From positions 33,843,089-33,907,088 of the forward strand of contig NC_060232.1 in assembly GCF_021155775.2 (NCBI RefSeq): a stretch of DNA of 64,000 nt, given 5' to 3'. Shown here one piece after another: positions 27,601 to 39,230 of this stretch. Position 1 is the stretch's first letter; every line of letters begins with the position of its first letter. The notes under the pieces are model-generated. The model was given only the letters and a program-made list of their open reading frames with translations, was not told the DNA's origin and did not search any database. The stretch is from Neodiprion pinetum (lineage: Eukaryota > Arthropoda > Insecta > Hymenoptera > Diprionidae). The position numbers and the translations under genes were made by a program.

Positions 27601-30600
27601 GGAGCTTGACTTCAGGAAATTTTGGAGGTGGTGCTGCGAAATCTTGAAAGACATTTTCATCAACTCTCCGTTTTTCTGAACTTTATACTTACGGCTGAAT
27701 GGCATTCGTGAGTTAGAAGGACGGTGAAGTCGTCGGAAACGTTTATTGTTTTCGATATATCGTTCGTTGCGAGAGGTGAAGAGAAAAATATTACGAAGTA
27801 ATTTCTCATCGGATGAAATCGGAGCCGTTCTCTCATCGTCAGCTTCGATCCTGCAGTTTTCAATTGATTCCGTACACGATGCGAGCTGGTATTGTTTTCA
27901 GAAGTAATTGATTTCTTGAAAGTTTCCTTCCGACAATGGGGCTTTTTTGTAAAAAGCACTGCGGCAAATCGATTCGGAAGAGACTGCTTTAGACGTGGCC
28001 GTAAATATCACAAAGTCAAACCATTTATATCTGGATTTAGAGCTTTTTTCGAGATTGACGGTTCGGGATATATACATCGTTTGCTAAATCAGCTCAGGAC
28101 CGTTTGTTCTTGCAAAAAAAAGTGCGAGACCGGAGATTTTCTTGGGAGTCTCGAGGTCTACATGCATGCAGCTTTTCAGTTTGAACCTCGCATTTTTTTT
28201 TTTTTTTTCTGTTTTTATTTTTTCTTCATACACATACCTATAATCTATATAACCTTTGAGGAAAAAGGACCATATCTGCAATTTAACAGACCTTCCAGCC
28301 TTCGCGTATATTGCCATGATTACAAAGGTTAATATCCAAGCGAATTTCAGGCCATGCGTACAAAGATCAAGTCTGGTGTAACAGATTGCGTCATAAAAGG
28401 AGGGTTTCATTTTATCCACGCGCATGTAGTTCAGCTCTTTGGCTGCAGTCATGTGTATAACCGTAACCGTTTTACCAACACGCCGCTAATCGCGATTGCC
28501 ACATTGTTGTTAATGGCGGTAGAACAATATTAATAAACCTAGTCAACGGCCCATACCGCGACCCACTGAATCATCGAATTGCCCGTGAAATGCGGTTTCC
28601 TTTCCTCGGCGGGAATTTCAAGTCTACGGGCTTCAAGGGTTTTCTGGTAACTACGAGTTTATTGCTCGTTTTTGCACTAATCGCATCACCCTCGTTAATT
28701 CGTAATGCGACTAGAAAGACAATCAACGAGGTCATAAAAAGAACTGGAGATCCTCTGAAGGAAATGAATAAAAAATTGAATAAAATTCAGTTTGCCAAAA
28801 CGATACCTCCACCCTTTTCTTCAATCAGCCGCTCAAAGTTCCACTAATTGATAATTATCGCACTCGAAAGAATTGGTCCTCGCAAAGGATCGGCTAAACA
28901 CCGCTCGTTAGTGGCGTAAAAGAAATTCGCCCAGCACGCCATGAAAGCTTGCAATCTGACGGCTCAAGTGCGACCTAGTACATGTAAGCTTCGCTCTTGA
29001 AGATCGTTTGGCAAATTACCTCAGCCACTTGGGGAACGTTTTCATTGCTGATTAAATTATACTTGCAAGCCCTGCTTGCACCCGTGGTACTGCTGCACAT
29101 TTTGCAATATCCTGAGCGTAAATTCAGAGCACTTTCGAGTCGATGGAACGAACTTGAAGCCCGGGAACTGGGGTGTGAATTTCTTCTAGGGCTCACTTTC
29201 AGCGTAACGTGCCTAATTTTCCGGATTTTTCGCAAATTCACGGCTGAATACATCTCGTATATTTGCGAGGCTGTTTTCGACGTGAGGCGAAAACGTGGCG
29301 TTATAAATAGTTCAATATATGGCGAGATTAGGCGTAATTTTAGCGTCCGACGAGGGACGTTCGCCGTGACGTTGAATGGAACAATCTCTGATTCTGCAGG
29401 GAAAGCATTGAATACGGTTTCATCAAAGCCAACGGATTCGGAATTGAGCTGGAGACGAATATCGTGACAAAAGTCTACGCTCCCTATTATCATAGCACGT
29501 TGATTACGATTCAACACCGTCGATGTCTGAGAGAATGTATGAAATGATTGAGCAAACGCTATAATAATGCAGGCTTCACCCGATGGTTTCGAGATTTTTT
29601 GCACAGTCAGTCGGATTCACTCAAGATCACGCCCTTGAGATTCACGACTTGAAGAGCTTCGGAGATTAGGAAAATAATTCATCGTAGTGTGATAAATATT
29701 CTCTACCGAATTCTGCAGCAGCAGAGTTTACAGAGCTTGGAAAGGAAGCAAATTTTTGTATTGACGGTGGCGCGCGACTATAATATTTTTCAAACAAAAA
29801 ATTAGCCCATATACGCCGCACGTGATATGTTATCTATGTACGGGCCGGAAATTTACCCGAGCCTTAATCAACTCAACCTCATTTCTAGCGACCCAGATTT
29901 ACGCGTTGCGTTTTCGCTGGAGAGAAAAAATTCAATGGTTCGTGGCACCCCGATTTACAGCTACGCTCCTGGGACGTCAAAAGTGAGATAATGTTTGCTC
30001 GGCAGTCCGTTATGACCGGCTAATGGGATCAGGATTTTTAATCTATTGAGAATCGACGCTTCGCGCAACGCCTGTTTATTAATAAACCATCGTCAACCAT
30101 CGACGCGCCGTATTTGCGGGTAACCATTTATTCCGTATTTCGACGATGATTTCCTGCAACTCCCTGAATATACAAACTACCTGCTGACGAAACGCCGCCG
30201 GTCAGTTTTGATAATTGATTAATTATACTCACTGACCGGCTTGCCAGTCTTGATAATAGGATAAATAATTGCTCGCTGGCATGCAAAATTTATGGCTTTA
30301 GTAATAAAAACCACGACGACAACACGTCTGTATTTTCATATATCTACCAGGCAATTCCTAGTGAAACCAAATTCATTATATACTAGATTTTTAACTATTT
30401 TGACGTAATAATTTACGTCTAGGCGTTTGTCACGGTTATACGATTCCAGTATTTTCTAGTTTTGTATGATTATTCGATAAATACTCGATGTACAACAATC
30501 TCGTGACGAAAAGGAAATAATTGTACAATAACAGAAAAATCTGAGTACTACGAAATTAAGCACGAGCTTTCGAGTTCGCCCGCATAAAGGAGGCGTTATT

Positions 30601-31724
30601 CATACACGTGATAAAAATACGTCACGTAACGGCACGAAGAGTAAAAATAAATAAAAATTGCATGAGAATTGGTCGTCTTTTTGTGCCAAGCATAAAAATG
30701 TTACAATACGTTTGGTTATTTTGCGGTAAGGTTAGCGTGCTTCCCGTCGTACTTTTTACGCGAAGCTTTATCTAATTCTCATTCATTTTATTCTGAAAGC
30801 GTGCAAAACTAACTCGAGGTGATATTGATCGCTGATTCGCCGCATGGCGTGTATCACGTTAGGCACAACACGTTTCACTGCCGAGACCTCTTAATAAAAT
30901 CTTTACAGCCACTGGTACGAAGAATCTAATCTTCGCCTCGTTGTTAATCAACTCAGATTTTGCTCTCATCAGAAAGAAACCGAGGAATCCGCTGCCGTAT
31001 CTTCACCCGGTTGAATTGTGCGACGTTAAGCTTATGTCAGAGCGATCATTCCTGATGCACCAATCTCGATTTTCATACCAGGAAGGCCATCGCATTTCCC
31101 GATAAAAATTAATCATCCATATATCGTAGATACGGAGAATAAAATCTCAGGGCTAATATTGCGTCGCTAATAATTTGTGCCAGTTGCGTTATTAACAGGT
31201 GTGTCGCAACATTATTTTTTCAAGATGTTTCATTTTTTCTCTCACACTTTTTTAAAATTAATTTTTCTCATCCTTCGCCGAGGTATGAATTAGGCTCGAT
31301 CCACGATTCTTCCATATCCCTCGATTAAGCCACACATCAAGTCTAGAGAATTTTTCGCTTCGCCACGATTACGTTATTTGCACGATTGAACAAAAGCGAT
31401 ATATCTTCGTCGGTGTCCCGTAACGAATCATGAAAGATATTCTGCCTGAGCGAATGCCAGGATATCGGGAGTACGCGATTAATCTGTGAAATCGAGAAAG
31501 GTGGGAATAAGATATGATTCTTATAACGCGTGACGTCTCATCATTACGCTGGGACAAATAGGATCCGGAAATAGCGGAGGTGGGATACGAAAGAAGGAAA
31601 TTACACGATACGCTGGCTATTTTCACATCTGTGTATCTTTATATTATGAGTACGTGTCTCGGAAGCCAAATACCCAAACAGAAGCTTGCTTATTTTATAT
31701 AAATCTTTTTCTTATGCTTACCTA
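15681..31724. other. gene-less stretch, possible long first intron
   Basis: I found no exon here with recognisable coding content. If the donor at 15,681 splices to the acceptor at 33,787, this is the left part of an 18-kb intron in the 5' UTR of the receptor gene. Chance-length frames occur throughout; the most notable are discussed as findings (25,341, 28,590 and 28,975). An (CGTT)n run lies near 26,312-26,330 and a T-rich run near 28,192-28,210. Confidence 0.45.
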
Positions 31725-32100
31725 CACTGAGAAAAATTTAATTTCTTATAGTAACTAGAAGAATTCAGTGAAACAGGTATCGTTAAAAAAAACTGTTTGA
31801 ATATTGTTGGAATTATGAAAAACCAGGTACGCCTAATCATTTTGCGCTATTGCCGATCCTTTTTTAGTGATCGCAACGCAAAATTAGTTTGTTCGGTTTA
31901 CTCTACTTGTTGTTGAACAAGCATTAAATTTTCGCAACAGTTGCACGAAAATATAGTAACAGCGATCGTAATGAGAAAGAATAGTAACAGCTACAAAACT
32001 AAGTTTCATTTTGTACATAGAACTATAATTTTTGATTGTGGTAAAAACTGAAAATAGTTAAAGACCGAGCGGTAATCGGAACTAAAAATTTCTCTCAGTG
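31725..32100. mobile_element. TA-flanked MITE, 376 bp
   Basis: The left end begins CACTGAGAAAAATTTAA and the right end, read inward on the other strand, begins CACTGAGAGAAATTTTTAG, giving terminal inverted repeats of about 20 bp with few mismatches. A TA dinucleotide abuts both ends (31,723-31,724 and 32,101-32,102), as expected for Tc1/mariner-type insertion. There is no transposase frame, so it is a non-autonomous element that would need enzyme supplied from elsewhere. Confidence 0.7.
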
Positions 32101-33787
32101 TATACAATATTTTGCGGGCTATTGTTCAGTCTATCAGTACAACTTGAGTTTCAATTAATTTAGTTTTTTCGAGACTTTGTTCGTGATTCTCATAAATCAC
32201 AATTGTTTGGTCAATAAAAAATACATGTATAATAATGATGACGATACCGATAATAAATTTATTTTCTCCCGTAAATCAAATATGTTAATTGTGAATTTAT
32301 TACAGCAGGTCTGCTTCGCGATGTCAAATTCATTCGCGTTTATTCACTATTGGATATGTTATAAGTGTCCAGAAATTGGAAAACTATGCAAATATTTAAA
32401 TTATCACGCTCTTATTTTTCATCGTGCTAATAATCAGTTTGAATATTCGAATTCGTTTGAATATTGAGCTTGGCGATAAATCGCAATGAGCTCATTCGTT
32501 AAATATATTGGATGGATTATTTATTTCACTACGTAACTCAAGCGATCGTTTAAAATTCACGGCCGTTATTGCAAATCGTTTGGTTTTTTATTTGCTGTAG
32601 ATGTGCTAAAACGATTGAGCCATTTCAGAAGCTGGGCAGATCAGAACTGAAATCGTTTTCATTTGGCGCGAAGGGTTCTTCATTTTACTGCAGGAACAAA
32701 GAATTACAGACACGCCCTTAAAGTCTTATAGTACAACAGCGAGTTATTTCACAGAGTGTTGAACCGAATTTACGCCTGGTATATTATATATTCAAGATTA
32801 ATGGCAACGGGTGAAAATTTAACCCGCTAAGAGAAGATTTATGACCGAGAATTTCGATTCCTTTGGAAATTTGAATAAAATTGCGATTTTACGAACATTC
32901 GTTGTAAACCCGCGGCGTTTTTAGTAGACGAAAAGTAGCAAATTATGTTTGAGCGCACATATTAAGCCATCGGCTAGATTTTAGATTCTCCGCACACATG
33001 ATCCGTGACAGTTGAGCCAAGTGCAAAAAATAAGTATCAGTAAATTAAAGCACAATTCTTATGGACAGCCAATAGAGGCAAATGGGCAATGCGAGTGTCG
33101 CGTAAGCTGCAAGGAAAAAGTAAACTGCTTGGATTTTGGAAAGTTGATACAAAGTCGACAGTTCCCAAAATTGACGCTCCGGCTGCGGTAATGGAGGTTC
33201 TACCTTATTTGCAGGGGCTTAAGTGCCTACAGCAGCAGCTGAGATTTTCCATGCCCGTCACATCGCTGACTCTCTTTGACGTTGTTTCGATACCGAATGC
33301 CTGAGAATAACGAATGATCGTTTGCAAGAAATATGCTCTAGAAGTCCACCATAACTTTTTAATATTCTTAGCGCGAAGTTCTATCTATAAAATTAAGGAA
33401 TCAAATTGATAAAGAAAAGCCTCCCCCCCCCCCACAAAGAAAAAGATGCTCGTTGCTCAATTTAGGGCAGCAGGAAAATATGCAAATTTTATTCCGCGTT
33501 TTCACCCCGATCTTGTTTTTCTATAATTAATTGTCGACCTGTCACTTTTGGTCATTTCCGTTTAGAAGGAGAATGTGAACGAATAAATAGAACGCTGCTC
33601 GAAGTTTTCCCCACAAAGCTTGCCTCTGATGCTTCCGCCGCGCGGATGCTTCGTTTCTGAACCGGCGACAGATTAATTATAACGATTACGGTCGAGAGAA
33701 GCAAGTTTCCTGCTCTCTGGTAGTCGTGAAACATGGAAACCAGCTACCGCTAACTATCCGAGTCTGAGTAAATCCTCTTAGTTTCAG
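32101..33787. other. sequence upstream of the receptor start, acceptor at its right end
   Basis: No coding frame is supported. A run of 11 C lies at 33,423-33,433. At the right edge, CTAAC near 33,750-33,756 could be a branch point, and cctcttagtttcag ends at 33,787 as a good 3' splice site one base before the receptor ATG. That arrangement points to an upstream non-coding exon. Confidence 0.5.
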
Positions 33788-33788
33788 A

Positions 33789-36700
33789 ATGGACGGAGCG
33801 TGGTCGGCCGAGGAGGGAGGGCCGGATGAGGTCTGGGTATCTGGATCGAACAGGACCTACGATAATGAATCCATTTACGACGAATACGGTAACCCTTCTT
33901 ACCAAGGATTATTACTTTCCAACTAAACGTCCCCGTGTCCATTGGTTCGGACGTTGATGAATTGCTCCGATTGTGTGTCGCATTCTGGTGAAACTCGATG
34001 AAAAACCTCTGCGCCTAAGCCACGATCAATCAATCGCCGTTTCGTATCTTTTCCCGTGGGAACTCTTCCGTTTCATCGAATCTTGTAACCGGTCGTCAGT
34101 TAAGAATGGAAAAATAACGTTGATAGTCCGAAGAGCTGCAGCCTTCAACCGTAAGAATTTATGGCGCAGAATTTATGGGGGATACGGGAAACGATCAGGA
34201 AAAAGCTGCAGTACGACGCGATTAACTGTGTCGAAATAATTTAAACGGCTTCTGGATACCGTCGAAGACAACGTAAACTGCCGGTTTGTATCCCTTGCGC
34301 GATGATTACAGTGACGTAAACTACCGAGTTGTAGCGACGTTAGATAGACAAACGAACTGCAAAAGCTCGATGAGTTCTGATTTTGTTTGTATTTTCAAAC
34401 CGTGGAACAGAAGGAAGTTCTCAACTGGAATCATCCTTCCTTTAACGCAAAATTCGGTCCATCTCGATTCCCCAACGAAGTCGGGCTATTTTCTTTCACA
34501 TAATACGGTGATTGGATGACGGTACGATTAGGAAATTATTGCTTCGCACAGCTGCTTCCTCGTTTTCTTTCGTCTGGGGTAAATGTGACGCGGATGTTTT
34601 TCGTGCCGCGATTACTTCCGCACTGATCGTTTTGACCGACGTGCAATTAATACGTGAACTCGGAGCGAAGATTGCCGGATGACGAGACGATCGTATTCTC
34701 GTTTTATTACGTGTCCTTTTCAATTTCAGACGACCTTTACGACGTGCCAGCTGGTCTGATAGCTCTGCTGAGTATCTGCTACGGAAGTATTTCCATCTTG
34801 GCGGTCGTCGGAAATGCCTTGGTGATATGGATCGTCGCTACTTCCAGACGCATGCAGAGCGTCACTAATTGTTTCATCGCCAATCTCGCCCTGGCCGATA
34901 TCGTTATTGGCCTCTTTGCTATTCCTTTTCAGGTGAGACAATAATCGTTCGTCTTAATTTTATGCGGCGCGAAAGAATCGGCCGGATTTTTCGAATCAAG
35001 AGTTGGAAGAAGAAAAGGAAACGTTATTCGTATCAGTGGTATTAAGTAAGAATGAAACGACCCATCTTTAACTATAATGAAAATGAAAATAAACCCGAGC
35101 AATTTAATTAACACAACTTGAGATATCAGCCAACTAAGAAAAGGTTCGTCATTAAAATGCTTTTGATCGCATCTTAATGTTGTTATTCTCATTTTGCTCA
35201 CTGTTCGGATCCTCACAGATCTTTCTGAAAAACATTCACTCTTACACCGTACTGACGAAAATCTATTTTCAGCAACTCCTGAACAGACTATGTGTATAAA
35301 AAAAATTCAGGTGATATCTGAAAATTCTCTATGGTGAACAACATGAGTCCGAAACATCAGAATCGTATCCAAAACACCAGAGCTCAATTAACATTAACGT
35401 TTCAATCATAAAATCTTTCCTCATAAATTGTTTACAACTTTTTGTTATAGCTCGCGTTGTTCAAGTTTCCTCAGATTCATTTTCATCACGTAGAAGGAAT
35501 ATGGTTCAATTCACGTTCACCGTCATTCGTGGAAATAACATTGCTGGAAATTTTTTAAACCGATTTTTCTTTTTTTCCTACTTTTTAGTCAGACCGTCCG
35601 CCTGGTTTGTCCTTATTGCGTGACTGTCACCTTAAAGAGCTGATCCGAACCTTTTTGGCTTCACAGTTTCAGGCCGCTTTGCTGCAGAGATGGAACCTCC
35701 CATACTTTATGTGTGCGTTCTGTCCCTTCGTCCAGGTCCTCTCCGTCAACGTGTCGGTCTTCACCCTCACTGCAATCGCCGTCGACCGTCATCGAGCGAT
35801 TCTCAAGCCATTGAGGTAAATTTGAACAAATTCAGAAACCTCTATCAAATGAAAAGGCTTTTGGCGTTGTAGATTGTCGCTCAGAGGAAAGCGGAAATTC
35901 ACGTTCTTATTCACCTGGAAAATAAAGTTATCAGTTTTTATTTTAGATATCTTCTCGTTTTTATAAAATCGTAAGAGTGTTATTTCCAATAATTGACAGG
36001 TGCACTTTTGCATGTATAAATTCGTCCGTTGGTGGCAAATTTTTTATCCGAAGATTACGTGAGAATCCATGGACCGATTTAGGTGATACTTCGTCTGCTG
36101 ATTTGAGTATTTAATTGGAATTTAACTTGGAACTAATGTAAAATTTGAAGCAAAATCCTCCGGATCGCTCCTGAGTTATGTGTGAAACTGAAAGTCTCTT
36201 TGCTTGCTTCTATTTTCGGAAATGATGAGAGCAGCGAAAAGTTCTCGGACAACTCTTTCGGGAGACTCAATTTTACTCACTTGTTTTCTCGTCATTTTTT
36301 TTATGGGTATCCTTAATGTGTATAAGAAAATAAAACATGCGTAATGCAAAATCAATGATGCATGGAACGAATGATATTGATAAATTTTTTTAAAATCATC
36401 CGTATGGTGGAAAAGCCGGAAAAAAATCAAGTCAGCGATTACCGCCAAGTTCCTATAAGGGCTGAAGTTTGTCTTCAAATGTGATATGATATATTGTGCG
36501 AAGGAGGTGGGTAACAATTTGCCAATCATCCTGAAGTCTTACTGGAACTTTCAGCGGTGTCGCATCAACGTGGAGATAATACATGTTTATATATATATTA
36601 CAGGTACTGTTGAAAGCTGAAACGGTGCGCAATATCGATGTTGTGACAAAACCTTGAAAATTGCCCGTCTCCGCGATTTAAGTATAGTATTATTGCCGAG

Positions 36701-39191
36701 TTTCCGGTCTAAGGTCACGTCCGCTTCACATCACGAGAAAGAACCCCTTATAGAATGGAGTTTCCATTTCCTATTGGTCACGATGTATCCGCACATATAA
36801 GTGTGATCTATAAAGGTGGTAAAATGTAGACCGGGTATATTTTTCAAGGTGAAGGTATCGTACGTGATCAAAATGATGTGAGTGAGTGGAAAAAGCTTTT
36901 AGCAATTGGGTCGGGGTAAATATGATCCAGAGTGCAATAGAGGCGGAAACTTTCGTAAAAACTTATTTACTCGTGTCTGAATAAGAACGAAGCGGGAAAA
37001 GATAAAACTTGTCGCGAGAAACATAAATATTTGCGAACCCCGAGAGATGTCATACCGCTTATTGTATCGTGACAGATTTTCACTTCTAAAGCGTAAAATC
37101 ACGATCGTAAAACGAAGAAGAAGGACCGAATAAAGAAAGAAATTAGTGGCGTGTATACCTCACGATAGGGTGATCTTTGACAGGGTTGATTTGAATTTTT
37201 AATCTTCCAGGAGCTTAAACGCTATCAAATTAATAAAAGAAAAAAGAAAAAAAACTCCCTGCATAGATCACTTTGTGATCAAGTATATTATGGAAATAAC
37301 GTTGGAAAAACATTTTGCTCCTCGAGATTTTATAAGTCGTTGACGAATATCCCGACTGTGATGGGAAATACATATTTTTGTAGAGAATTGAACGCTGTAC
37401 AGAAATCCTCTGATATGTAAAATTCGTAAATGAAAGCGTTCATATTTTAATCAACGCTCAAAGTTTAATCAAATTCGTTAATTATCATACGAACGCTTTT
37501 ATTTACGAATTTTATCCATCAGAGTTTTTTGTCGACCGTTAAGTTCCCTATAAAAATGTGTCTTTTCCATTATTTTCGAATATTCATCAATGATTTATGA
37601 AATTTCAAAGAACAAAAAAGTTTTTCGCATGTTATTTCCATAACATACCTTGATCACCAAGCGGATTATGTTAAAGTTCGATGTGGAGCCTTCAAATTTT
37701 CACGGCATTTTTTAAATTTATTTAAAACCGATTACTGAGCCCTTGGAAGCACAAAAATTCAAAAACAATCCTATTAAGGTCACACAATCCGCATACGATT
37801 TAACCCTTGAAAATCCACATAGCCACAAATTGAAAATCCACATAGCCACATTTTAACTCTGGATACGTACTGTTGAAGTTATTTCATTGCTTTTAACTCG
37901 TTCGAGGAGTTTTACGATTTTCTTTTTCCTTTGTTTCTGCCATCCAATCAAGTTCGGATTTACACTTTTTCATAATGAGAATCACCCATGTGAGACAGTT
38001 CCTTTTTCCGCTAAGCTTTAGTCAGTATTAATCAGAAGGATCAGCGTGTTGGACGAGAGGATTTAAATATACGAAGGCGGAGATTCATCGTATACTCGAT
38101 GTTTTAATTTCCTGTTACCCTGACTTTTTTACTCTCCTCCCTATATTTCAACATCAAGGTAACGCGTCATAACGATAATTTGATATCGCACACACTGTGC
38201 GTACTATTTACACTCGTGCAGACGCATGCATGCATGCATGCACAAGAAATATTATTTTACCAAAATAAGTTATTACCCCAACAGAGTGCCAGTCAGGTTA
38301 TCACTGTTATGATTACATCCGTTCAACGGGAAGAAATTACGACCATAAAATTATTTCAATTTCGTTACGAAGACGGATTGTTATTTAGGTTAAAATAACT
38401 TCAACCTCTCGTACCGGGCACTTCAGAGGGGTTTATTATACACATCCTCGTAAGGGGGTTGATAAATTACGCACCAATCCGCGCGAGATGATCGAAGATA
38501 TTTCTCGTAAGCTCGACTAACTATAATTGAACAAAGACCTTCACCACCCTTACTTATCGAGGTGCAGCAGCTGTAGGAAAGCTGCTTCGATTATAGAACT
38601 CGAGATCTTGATTGTACACTCGAAAGGTTCAAAGCGTACAGTAATAATATTCCAAAGAGCCCGAGTCTCGATTCGTGTACCTATTTTTTTCTTTTTACAG
38701 AAAAAGTTGGGTGCCGAAAAAACAATTTCCGCAATTCAATGGGATCTGTAAATCTTTCCCATTTCTTTCAGTCAAATAATTCCGATTTTCGTGAACAAAA
38801 TCACCGTGAATCGCGTTCTGTAAAAATATGGAGCAACCCGCACCGTAACGTTTTATTTTTACGCAACTACACTTCACTATTAAGTTACACGGATTATTTA
38901 CGACCAGATCTTCTCTGCACCCTCTGAGAAACTAGAATTTAGCCGACCAGTGTGACCTAGAAATTGCATCCATGCATTGAATTTACCCGGACATCTGAGC
39001 TGCAAGACGATGTTTGTTGACCGTTCAAACAAATAGCGCCATTCGATTTTTATTTTGCTGCTAAATTTATTGCATGGCCTCAATCTCTTTTCTTTTTTTT
39101 ATTTTATTTTTATTTTTGCCTCGATTTTACGATCTAGTGAACTGAAGTTGTAGACTTGTTAATTAAATTGTAGCGATAGAAGATGAGAGGA

Positions 39192-39230
<39 letters not shown>

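Noticed and set aside
27892..28452. 146-codon plus and 122-codon minus frames
   Set aside because: They run across a long T tract that inflates open frame length and gives Phe or Lys runs.
30197..30240. Short inverted repeat ccggtcag/ctgaccgg
   Set aside because: It is only 8 bp per arm with a 28-bp loop, common by chance, and no bounded element surrounds it.
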